From NCBI GenBank assembly GCA_030631505.1, contig DAOVKX010000021.1, positions 1 to 14,435 of the forward strand: a stretch of 14,435 nt of DNA, in the 5' to 3' direction. Position numbers and translations under genes: made by a program. Below are positions 7,303-13,076 of the stretch, piece after piece. The DNA comes from Candidatus Nanohaloarchaea archaeon. Its GTDB lineage: Archaea > EX4484-52 > DAOVKX01. Below the pieces are notes generated by a model. The model was not told the DNA's origin. It did no database searches and was given only the letters and a program-made list of their open reading frames with translations. The number at the start of each line of letters is the position of its first letter. Within the stretch, counting starts at the first letter, position 1.

Positions 7303-7432
7303 AATCTCTATGGGTAGATTAAAACCATAAAAAACCAAAGGTTTTTAAGGCATGAGGAAGTAAAGCTTCCTGTGTGAAGAAACGCAGGTAAAAGACAGGC
7401 AGGTGTCTGTAAGCTAAAGCAGATGATTTTAC
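7303..7432 (+). other. Non-coding spacer with four hairpins and an outer stem; possible structured RNA
   Basis: The 187-base gap between the ATPase stop and the next gene has no credible ORF. It holds a run of local inverted repeats: AATCT/AGATT (7303-7307, 7316-7320); AAAAACC/GGTTTTT with a three-base loop (7330-7336, 7340-7346); AGGAAG/CTTCCT (7355-7360, 7366-7371); AGACA/TGTCT (7393-7397, 7404-7408). An outer stem GTAAAA/TTTTAC (7388-7393, 7427-7432) can enclose the last hairpin. T5 runs follow at 7439-7443 and 7456-7460. I could not match it to RNase P, SRP, C/D-box or tRNA features. It may be a small RNA, a leader element of the next gene, or only a terminator region for the ATPase operon. 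Confidence 0.3.
7330..7346 (+). terminator. Possible stem-loop terminator after the ATPase operon
   Basis: A seven-base-pair stem (AAAAACC/GGTTTTT) with an AAA loop ends in T5, 31 bases after the TAG stop. Archaeal termination depends mainly on T tracts, so this T5 and those at 7439-7443 and 7456-7460 are the candidates. Confidence 0.35.
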
Positions 7433-7486
7433 GCTCGCTTTTTAGTATAAGCAACTTTTTAATGATTTACTGCGGTTAAATAAATT

Positions 7487-8206
7487 ATGTCTAATTTAAA
7501 AAAATCAGCAGTTGTTCTGACTTGCCTGATTTTAGCTATGCTTGTTTTGCCAGTTCCTGAGGCAGGCGATCTGGATACAGATTATAAACTAAGCCGTACA
7601 AGTGAAAGTAATCCGATAACTGCAAAAGTGATAGATGCACCGCAGAAAACATACAGGGAATACTGGGATGAAAATAACAAGGATATTGCCTTAAAATTTA
7701 ATTCTTATGTCGAAGAATTCAGTCCTTTGTATTGTATTGATTATCCTGACTTAAGAAAATTTCTGGAGCTGAATTCTAAAGTTGAAAACTTTGCAGATGA
7801 ACTGACTGTTAATTCTACAGATACTCTGGATACTGCTTATGTTTTGCACCAGTTTGTGTACAGAAATATTCAAAACGAAAAAACAGAGGAGTTTCTTGGA
7901 GTTGAAGAAGTTCTGAATCAAAAGAGGGGTAGTTGTTCCGGAAAGTCGTTGTTATTATCGTCTCTTCTGGAAGCAAAAGGGATAACATCTTATGTTGCAG
8001 ATGGTTTTGAACACAGGTATGTTTTTGCAAGAATCAATGGTACTTGGATGCCGATAGACTCCACAACTCCCGATTTTTATTTTGTCTATAAAATATGGGA
8101 CAGTGTATCGGAAGGAAAATATTATCATGGACCATCGAATATGCAGTCTTTTATGTTTAACAGGACGGAAACAATTTTTAATAAGGATTGGTGTTCATTT
8201 AACTGA
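7487..8206 (+). CDS. Secreted transglutaminase-like (papain-fold) protein
   Basis: This 239-residue protein has an N-terminal signal peptide or anchor (residues 6-24), so it should act outside the cell. The Transglut_core triad is visible: Cys150 in RGSCSGKSLLLSSLLEAKG, His176 in FEHRYVFARINGTWMPIDST and Asp191 in the same stretch. The preceding helices (LDTAYVLHQFVYRNIQ) are also typical. The family includes protein crosslinking enzymes, amidases and proteases; sequence alone does not tell which. Its likely substrates would be the surface proteins around it. The ATG at 7487 lacks a Shine-Dalgarno; an AT-rich element TTTTTAGTATA at 7439-7449 could be its TATA box, giving a short leader. It is followed after one base by the next ATG (8208), so the two genes are translationally coupled. 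Confidence 0.85.
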   Translation: MSNLKKSAVVLTCLILAMLVLPVPEAGDLDTDYKLSRTSESNPITAKVIDAPQKTYREYWDENNKDIALKFNSYVEEFSPLYCIDYPDLRKFLELNSKVENFADELTVNSTDTLDTAYVLHQFVYRNIQNEKTEEFLGVEEVLNQKRGSCSGKSLLLSSLLEAKGITSYVADGFEHRYVFARINGTWMPIDSTTPDFYFVYKIWDSVSEGKYYHGPSNMQSFMFNRTETIFNKDWCSFN

Positions 8207-8207
8207 T

Positions 8208-9005
8208 ATGGATAAATCAAAATTTTCAATTGTTTCTTTTATTTTCTTTATTATTATTTCTGTTAATGGAGCCCACGGACTGGAACTTCTGGATTTCTTG
8301 GTGGAAGACACAGCGAAAGGAGAAGATTTGATTTTTGAATTATTTGTTAACAATACAGATTATGCATATGCAGATTCAACAGTTATCATTGAGCTATCAA
8401 ATGCAGAACCTGTTGATACTTTGTCAGAGAAGTTTGTTCTGCCACCATACCGGTCAAAGTTGCTGACAAGTTCTTATAACTCAGGTTCACTTGAGTATGG
8501 AAGTTATAAAGCCATAGTGAGGGTTGAGTGTTGCGGTGAAGAAACGAAAAGGATTTCCAAGAATTTCAGAATACTGGAGTATGCAGAAAAACTCGAGATT
8601 AAGGAAATGGAAGCTGAACCTGTAAGTGTTGGCGAATTGTTGGTTATTAATTTAAAACTGAGGAATGTAGGTACAGTTGACTTAAGTTATAATATAGTCT
8701 TGGAGATCTCTGATGAATATGACAACAAAATAAATGAAGTTTCTTTTAAGGGCGACATAAAAAAACAAACAGAGGAGGAAGTTCAATCTGCGTGGAAAAC
8801 GTATGAAAGGCAAATGGGAAATTATGAGGTTACGGCAGGAGATTATGTAATAAAGGCAGAAGTTAAATATGGGAAAAAAGGCGGGGCGCTTGATAAGACA
8901 TTGTCCCGCAGTGTTGAGACAGAATTAAAAGAGAATAAATATTCCGCATATTTGGTTCTGTTCATAATATTAGTTCCGGTCATATTATTGTGCAGGAAAA
9001 AATGA
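8208..9005 (+). CDS. Surface protein with signal peptide, two CARDB-like domains and C-terminal TM
   Basis: From ATG 8208 the protein has 265 residues: signal peptide 1-24 (FSIVSFIFFIIISVNGAHG), a first beta domain (25-125) with FELFVNNTDYAYADSTV, a second domain (128-240) with INLKLRNVGTVDLSYNIVL, a TM helix (246-262) and the tail CRKK. The N-N-T and R-N-V-G phrases followed by beta strands are typical of CARDB-like extracellular modules that bind partners or form stalks. The frame is open further upstream to 8082, but that stretch overlaps the transglutaminase and puts 42 unlikely residues before a perfect signal peptide, so 8208 is preferred. It is one base from the preceding stop and probably in the same operon. 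Cys108-Cys109 are adjacent, a minor oddity. Its layout repeats that of the protein at 2554-3666. Function unknown. Confidence 0.8.
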   Translation: MDKSKFSIVSFIFFIIISVNGAHGLELLDFLVEDTAKGEDLIFELFVNNTDYAYADSTVIIELSNAEPVDTLSEKFVLPPYRSKLLTSSYNSGSLEYGSYKAIVRVECCGEETKRISKNFRILEYAEKLEIKEMEAEPVSVGELLVINLKLRNVGTVDLSYNIVLEISDEYDNKINEVSFKGDIKKQTEEEVQSAWKTYERQMGNYEVTAGDYVIKAEVKYGKKGGALDKTLSRSVETELKENKYSAYLVLFIILVPVILLCRKK

Positions 9006-9013
9006 GTTGCAGA

Positions 9014-9023
9014 AATATATATT
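9014..9023 (+). promoter_or_regulatory. TATA-like element before the PLD-like gene
   Basis: AATATATATT starts nine bases after the stop of the preceding gene and lies about 70 bases before GTG 9089, allowing an independent transcript with a leader of about 45 bases. Alternatively the gene is read through from upstream. Confidence 0.3.
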
Positions 9024-9088
9024 TTGGCACTCAAGTAATTGATGAGGGTTTTATGGAGAGATATACAGAAGAGATAATTAAATGAAAT

Positions 9089-9652
9089 GTGGGGTTTTTT
9101 GAGGTCTTTCTGATGGGAGCGGCATTAATCTATTTAGGTATTTTCTATGGAGGGTTAGCTTCTGTTTTTTTATTAAATGAGGCAGCCACCAGGCTTACTC
9201 CAGGATATAAAGATTTCTCGTATAACTGTAAATCGGATGATGCAATAAAAGATTATTCTGAACTTTTAAAGGAAGCTGAAAAGGAGATAGACATTGTTAC
9301 GGGTCTACAGGACAGATTTTATTGTAACGACAGTGTAATAGGTGCTCTTGAAGGAGCATTATCCGAAGACATTAAAGTAAACATTGTAATTGATTCCGAG
9401 AACGAAATAAACGATAAGTTGAAAACATTAATGGATAAACACGAGAAACTGAACTTTTATAGGTTACCAAAACCTATAGAACATGACTTTATGATAGTTG
9501 ATAACAAACATTTACGTTATGGGGGTGAGGGTGAAAAAGATGTAATAGCGATGATTCTACACAATACGGATAAGGATGAGAAATTTGCAAAGCTCACTCA
9601 GGACTATAAAGACTTTTTTGATTATCTGGTAAGCAAATCAGAGTTAACATGA
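9089..9652 (+). CDS. Membrane-anchored PLD-like protein with degenerate HKD motif
   Basis: This 187-residue protein has one N-terminal TM helix (about 5-28) and a single PLD-like alpha/beta domain (about 50-185). The order is typical: KEAEKEIDIVTGL strand, helix with GALEGALSEDIKVNIVID, then IEHDFMIVDNKHLRYGGEGE (131-149). This last segment aligns with the HxKxxxxD(G/N) motif of phospholipase D/nuclease proteins, but Lys is replaced by Phe134, so it resembles the degenerate HxMxVD form found in non-catalytic or regulatory PLD-like proteins. It may sense or bind phosphodiesters rather than cut them. The start is GTG 9089; an in-frame ATG at 9113 (residue 9) is an alternative that shortens the TM. 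It is the last + strand gene of the surface cluster. Confidence 0.65.
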   Translation: MGFFEVFLMGAALIYLGIFYGGLASVFLLNEAATRLTPGYKDFSYNCKSDDAIKDYSELLKEAEKEIDIVTGLQDRFYCNDSVIGALEGALSEDIKVNIVIDSENEINDKLKTLMDKHEKLNFYRLPKPIEHDFMIVDNKHLRYGGEGEKDVIAMILHNTDKDEKFAKLTQDYKDFFDYLVSKSELT

Positions 9653-9671
9653 TTTACTAAATATGTGTATG

Positions 9672-9768
9672 GAAATATTTAAACTGGGCGGGATAATATT
9701 TTATTGAGGATATTATGACTACCTCAAGGCAGTGTCTTGACGGCGCTAAGTGCGGGAGAAAATTAAGG
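9672..9768 (+). repeat. Direct repeat, left copy: fossil of the FBPase promoter and first 18 codons
   Basis: Bases 9672-9768 align without gaps to 11134-11230, with 80 of 97 positions identical by hand count. The shared part includes the TATA element AAATATTTAAA, the spacer, the ribosome site region and ATG plus 18 codons. The two copies flank the MFS gene as direct repeats. Confidence 0.85.
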
Positions 9769-9830
9769 AATTGAGTGATGGTAAAGGTAAGGAAGCAGGA
9801 TTTCAAAGAGCCATCCGGAACGCGCTTAGA
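9715..9830 (+). pseudogene. Decayed 5' fragment of a fructose-1,6-bisphosphatase gene
   Basis: From ATG 9715 the frame reads MTTSRQCLDGAKCGRKLRN then TGA at 9772-9774, clearly matching MTTLKQYLDGTKCEKKLKE of the intact gene at 11177. Further on, in another frame, AGFQRAIRNALRK (to about 9835) resembles AQGVPIRKAF of the intact protein, so the similarity continues past the stop with a frameshift or small insertion. No later FBPase motif is present; the - strand MFS gene follows. It is a remnant of a duplicated gene end, or of a second copy largely replaced. The 3' end of the MFS gene, including its stop at 9826-9828, lies inside this remnant. Confidence 0.75.
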
Positions 9831-10965
9831 AAAATAAAAAGAAGATATGAGAAATGCCCACTAATAGAAAAGTTAACTCTAACTTCGTTACTAATACCAG
9901 AGCTAACAATAAAATAAGCACTCTCCCGAAAGCGACAGGTATTTCTCTAAAAACTATAAATTCATCAATATTATCCCCTTTGGCAAGATTATAGGTTATT
10001 GATGTGAATGGAACAAGAATCAGGATTGTAAAGAAACCTGCCAGGATTGTAAGTACGTAAATAGATATTTCCGTACTAGCAAAAACCCTTGATAACCAAA
10101 TCAAAATCATAAATATTGCCCCGATTTTAATGACACTTTTTCTATCAAATCTATCAGAAAATTTGCCAATTATTAAAGTAAATAAGACCGTGCCAATACT
10201 TAATAAAGTGCCAACTATTCCAACGGATAAAATATTTGCTAAAGTTAAATATACAAAAATAGGCCAGATAACAGATTCTGTCATGCCGCCTAAATGGTTT
10301 ACACCAACACCAAAAAAATATTTAGGATATTTTTTAAAAATCTTCGTTCCTTCTTTAACCTGAAAATTAACATGAGGTTTTATTTCAGAAGTATAAAAAA
10401 GAGGGATTAATGAGACAATCAAAAACAACATCGCAATAATGAACAGGGTGTTAAACCCGAAAAATATAATTATGAAGCCACCAATTAAGGGAGCAATAAT
10501 ACTGGCTATTTTTGGGAAATAATATAATTTACTTACATCAGAACTCATGTGATTCTTGTTTGAACTTCTGGCGAATAAAGAGTGTAAAGGAACCCAATAC
10601 AAAGCAGTTTGAAAACCCCCTAATAATGCAATCAGACTCAAGGGGAAAGCAATTGAATCCAGCGAATAAAGCATTATTAAAAAAATTAATACAATAGGAA
10701 ATCTCATTAACATAGTGTGTTTTAAACCAAAATGACTGGAGATGTGTCCGACAAAAAATGAAAAGACACAAACGGCTAAATGTTTTATTATATAAAATAT
10801 TAAAACCTGGGAAATGGAATATCCCAAAGTTAATAAATAAACAGGGACAAAAATGCCAATTAAGGAAAAAACGAATCCCTCAATAGAATGAACTATGTAT
10901 ATTTCATTAAGCCGTCTTTTCAAAAACGGTAAGTAATTAAAATAATGTATATGGTAATTAAGCAT
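9826..10965 (-). CDS. Major facilitator superfamily (MFS) transporter
   Basis: The protein has about 379 residues from ATG 10965 with twelve predicted TM helices, the usual MFS length and layout. Two motif-A-like loops are seen, GHISSHFGLKHTM after TM2 (about residues 73-85) and GKFSDRFDRKSV after TM8 (about 267-278), marking the two six-helix halves. A charged loop with KEGTKIFKKYPKYF separates them. Substrate cannot be predicted; a drug or small-metabolite exporter is possible. The frame also opens at GTG 10983, but a TATA box (10984-10994, - strand) predicts transcription from about 10965, so the ATG there would make a leaderless mRNA. The protein ends almost at once after TM12 (HIFFLFF) and its stop lies in the FBPase remnant, so the original tail may have been replaced at a recombination joint. 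It is A/T-rich compared with the FBPase operon next to it. Confidence 0.85.
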   Translation of the reverse strand: MLNYHIHYFNYLPFLKRRLNEIYIVHSIEGFVFSLIGIFVPVYLLTLGYSISQVLIFYIIKHLAVCVFSFFVGHISSHFGLKHTMLMRFPIVLIFLIMLYSLDSIAFPLSLIALLGGFQTALYWVPLHSLFARSSNKNHMSSDVSKLYYFPKIASIIAPLIGGFIIIFFGFNTLFIIAMLFLIVSLIPLFYTSEIKPHVNFQVKEGTKIFKKYPKYFFGVGVNHLGGMTESVIWPIFVYLTLANILSVGIVGTLLSIGTVLFTLIIGKFSDRFDRKSVIKIGAIFMILIWLSRVFASTEISIYVLTILAGFFTILILVPFTSITYNLAKGDNIDEFIVFREIPVAFGRVLILLLALVLVTKLELTFLLVGISHIFFLFF

Positions 10966-10983
10966 AATTATATAGGCCGCCAC

Positions 10984-10994
10984 TTTATTATAAA
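10984..10994 (-). promoter_or_regulatory. TATA box of the MFS gene
   Basis: On the - strand the sequence is TTTATAATAAA, about 25 bases before ATG 10965. This spacing predicts a leaderless transcript and decides against the GTG at 10983. Confidence 0.5.
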
Positions 10995-11133
10995 TTTTAC
11001 TTCAAGTGCGTGAAGGATAGTTCACTTAACAACAATTCCCTGTGCTATTCCAGAAACCACGAAAATATTTAAGCATCAGATTTTTACAACTCTTTCTACT
11101 TTTTAGCTCCTTTATTTTTCTTTCTTTTTATGA

Positions 11134-11230
11134 GAAATATTTAAACCGGGTGGGCTAATATTTTACTGGAGATATTATGACTACATTAAAGCAGTATCTT
11201 GATGGCACCAAGTGCGAGAAAAAGTTAAAG
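11134..11230 (+). repeat. Direct repeat, right copy: promoter and first 18 codons of the live FBPase gene
   Basis: This is the partner of 9672-9768. It is the intact version: the reading frame continues into a full-length FBPase. Differences between the copies are spread over both promoter (6 of 43 bases) and codons (11 of 54), many of them silent or conservative, so the duplication is not recent. Confidence 0.85.
11135..11176 (+). promoter_or_regulatory. Promoter and ribosome site of the FBPase-aldolase operon
   Basis: AAATATTTAAA (11135-11145) is a good TATA box 32-42 bases before ATG 11177, predicting a start of transcription near 11165. GGAG at 11168-11171 could serve as ribosome site. 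A pyrimidine-rich stretch (about 11085-11130) lies just upstream, with several T4-T5 runs that could insulate the promoter. Another AT element, AAAATATTTAA near 11062-11072, might be a second or older promoter. Confidence 0.6.
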
Positions 11231-12073
11231 GAGCTGATTGAACTTATTGCGGCGCAGGGAGTTCCGATAAGGAAGGCGTTTATTTCCAATCAAAAATATG
11301 TTGATACAAAGAACATTTACGGCGAGGAGCAGATTGCCCTTGATACGTGGTCCAATGAGCATCTCATTAGGGTTTTTAGGAGGTCTGGCCTTGTAAGCGC
11401 TGTTGCTTCTGAGGAGGAAGCAGAGGTCATAAGATTTCCCAAAGCCATGGCAGATTATGCTGTTGTGATGGACCCGCTTGACGGCTCGTCGCTTGTGCAG
11501 ACAAATCTGGCTGTTGGAACTATTATTGGAATATATGACAATGGAGATGTCATGCAGAAAGGCAGAAATATGCGGGCTGCCCTGTATATTCTGTACGGAC
11601 CTATGACTGTTCTTACTTTAACCGTAAAGGAAGGCGTTCATGTTTTTGCTCTTAACCAGGGGGGAGAATATGTCATGATAGAGAAAAATGTTAAAATGCC
11701 TGAAGGAAAAATATATGCCAGCGGGGCGCTTAAGAAAGACTGGCTGCCCGAACACAGGAAGTTCATAACCGGTCTTGAAAAAGAAGGGTATAAACTCAGG
11801 TATTCCGGCTCGTTTGTGGCAGATGTCCACCAGCTCCTGAAATATGGAGGTATGTTTTCATATCCTGCATTCAGGGGGCATAAGCATGGAAAGCTCAGGT
11901 TGCTGTTCGAGGTGAATCCTCTTGGTTTTATAATAACTCAGGCAGGCGGAAAGGTGAGTGATGGATATAAGAATGCGCTTGGAGTTATGCCTGAAAAGAT
12001 AGACTATAGGACTCCAGTCTATATCGGCAGCAAAGGAGTTATAAGAAAACTTGAGAAAATGTTTAATGGGTGA
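11177..12073 (+). CDS. fbp: Class I fructose-1,6-bisphosphatase
   Basis: Hydrolyses fructose 1,6-bisphosphate to fructose 6-phosphate, a committed step of gluconeogenesis, in the cytoplasm with Mg2+. The 298 residues carry the family motifs in order: NIYGEEQIALD (46-56), the ASEEE metal-site loop (77-81, E79/E80), VMDPLDGSS (97-105, D99 and D102), YSGSFVADVHQLL (209-221), and LLFEVNPLGFIITQAGGKVSDG (242-263, with E245 equivalent to the metal-binding Glu of LLYECNP). Length is a little under the 320-340 usual for bacterial and eukaryotic enzymes. Many archaea instead use the bifunctional aldolase/phosphatase (class V), so a class I enzyme beside a separate aldolase is informative. The ATG at 11177 has a good promoter and ribosome site. 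The next gene starts twelve bases after the stop, forming an operon. All catalytic residues look intact. Confidence 0.95.
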   Translation: MTTLKQYLDGTKCEKKLKELIELIAAQGVPIRKAFISNQKYVDTKNIYGEEQIALDTWSNEHLIRVFRRSGLVSAVASEEEAEVIRFPKAMADYAVVMDPLDGSSLVQTNLAVGTIIGIYDNGDVMQKGRNMRAALYILYGPMTVLTLTVKEGVHVFALNQGGEYVMIEKNVKMPEGKIYASGALKKDWLPEHRKFITGLEKEGYKLRYSGSFVADVHQLLKYGGMFSYPAFRGHKHGKLRLLFEVNPLGFIITQAGGKVSDGYKNALGVMPEKIDYRTPVYIGSKGVIRKLEKMFNG

Positions 12074-12079
12074 GAGGTG
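12074..12079 (+). promoter_or_regulatory. Ribosome binding site deciding the aldolase start
   Basis: GAGGTG lies five bases before ATG 12085. It favours that ATG over the in-frame GTG at 12070, which overlaps the FBPase stop and has no ribosome site at proper spacing. Confidence 0.8.
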
Positions 12080-12084
12080 TTATT

Positions 12085-13011
12085 ATGAAATTAAAAGAAA
12101 AAGATGTTATGGTCCCAGGAGATGTGCCACGAGCCAAGAGGCGGGAATATGTTAAGAATTATCTGGAGATGACTCACAGGTCAGGCCATTTAATGCTCTT
12201 TGCAGGAGACCAGAAAGTGGAACATCTTAATAATGATTTTTTTGGCAAAGGAATTCATTCTGATGATGAAGAGCCGGAGCATCTTTTCAGGATTGCAAAT
12301 AAAGCAAGAATCGGCGTGTTTGCAACACAGAGAGGGCTTATTGCGAAGTACGGGCCGGCGTATAAAAAAGTTCTATATCTTGTAAAACTTAATTCAAAAA
12401 CGAACCTTGTAAAGGCCAATCAAAAAGATTCATATAGCGGGAAGATTTCTGATGTTGATGAGGTTGTTGAATTCAAAAAGAATTCCGGCCTGAAAATTCC
12501 TGCTGTTGGGTACACAATTTATCTTGGGAGCGAGTATGAAGATGAAATGCTGACTGAGGCGTCAAGGATTGCTTATGAGGCGCACAGGAATGGGCTTCTC
12601 TGCGTTCTCTGGATATATCCCCGGGGAGCTGCAATAAAGGATGAGAGAGACCCTCATCTTATTGCAGGCGCAACAGGAGTTGCGGCGTGTCTTGGGGCAG
12701 ACTTTGTAAAGGTCAATTATCCAAAACAGAAGGGAAAAAAGTTAAAGGATATTTTCAGGGAAGCTGTGAAGTCTGCGGGAACCAGAACTGGGGTTGTCTG
12801 CGCCGGCGGCTCTTCCACTGATGTTAAAGTTTTTCTGGACAGACTGTGTACACAACTTGAGGTCGGTGCGATAGGCAATGCGACAGGACGGAACATACAC
12901 CAGAAGAGCTTAAAGGAAGCGGTTGCAATGTGCAATGCAATTTCAGCGCTGACAATTGACGGCAAAAGCGCAGAACAGGCAATGAAGATTTATGAGAAAG
13001 GGATGAAATAG
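12085..13011 (+). CDS. Archaeal-type class I fructose-bisphosphate aldolase (DhnA/DeoC-like)
   Basis: Reversibly joins glyceraldehyde 3-phosphate and dihydroxyacetone phosphate to fructose 1,6-bisphosphate through a Schiff-base lysine. The 308 residues fold as a TIM barrel. Visible family features are the early LFAGDQKVEH (38-47 from this start), WIYPRG (176-181, with the catalytic Tyr), GADFVKVNYP (204-213, Lys209 as Schiff-base residue), CAGGSSTD and the phosphate-binding GAIGNATGRNIHQ near the C-terminus. Length is at the long end for the archaeal family (about 260-310); an N-terminal stretch of about 30 residues and inserts account for this. The gene lies just after fbp, so the operon makes aldolase and phosphatase together, the two steps from triose phosphates to fructose 6-phosphate. 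The T-rich stretch after the stop probably ends the transcript. Confidence 0.92.
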   Translation: MKLKEKDVMVPGDVPRAKRREYVKNYLEMTHRSGHLMLFAGDQKVEHLNNDFFGKGIHSDDEEPEHLFRIANKARIGVFATQRGLIAKYGPAYKKVLYLVKLNSKTNLVKANQKDSYSGKISDVDEVVEFKKNSGLKIPAVGYTIYLGSEYEDEMLTEASRIAYEAHRNGLLCVLWIYPRGAAIKDERDPHLIAGATGVAACLGADFVKVNYPKQKGKKLKDIFREAVKSAGTRTGVVCAGGSSTDVKVFLDRLCTQLEVGAIGNATGRNIHQKSLKEAVAMCNAISALTIDGKSAEQAMKIYEKGMK

Positions 13012-13017
13012 GCCCTC

Positions 13018-13035
13018 TTTTAATTTTCTATATAT
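13018..13035 (+). terminator. T-rich terminator of the FBPase-aldolase operon
   Basis: TCTTTTAATTTTCTATAT and the following TTTTCT come directly after the aldolase stop. T-rich tracts without strong stems are the usual archaeal intrinsic terminators. Confidence 0.5.
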
Positions 13036-13051
13036 TTTCTGAATGTTACTG

Positions 13052-13067
13052 TAAAGTGTTCACTTTA
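13052..13067. terminator. Palindrome between convergent genes, possible bidirectional terminator
   Basis: TAAAGTG (13052-13058) and CACTTTA (13061-13067) are perfect inverse complements around TT, ten bases past the 3' end of the pyrophosphatase gene and 40 past the aldolase. As RNA it can form a six-pair stem with a four-base loop on either strand. A protein site is an alternative. Confidence 0.4.
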
Positions 13068-13076
13068 TTTATAGAA

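Noticed and set aside
7350..7432. C/D-box guide RNA or RNase P/SRP RNA in the spacer
   Set aside because: ATGAGGA and GATGATT resemble C boxes but no matching CUGA D boxes are found at proper distance, and the conserved cores of RNase P and SRP RNA are absent.
8082..8207. Upstream extension of the CARDB-like gene to 8082
   Set aside because: It overlaps the catalytic C-terminal part of the transglutaminase and would hide a clear signal peptide starting at 8208.
9002..9085. 27-codon ORF overlapping the preceding stop (ATGA) and ending just before GTG 9089
   Set aside because: Spacing suits translational coupling, but the sequence has no recognisable feature, covers a TATA-like element and is likely leader sequence. 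It cannot be excluded.
10130..10697. Two + strand frames of 77 and 61 residues
   Set aside because: Both are antisense to the MFS transporter, which has twelve helices and both motif A loops.
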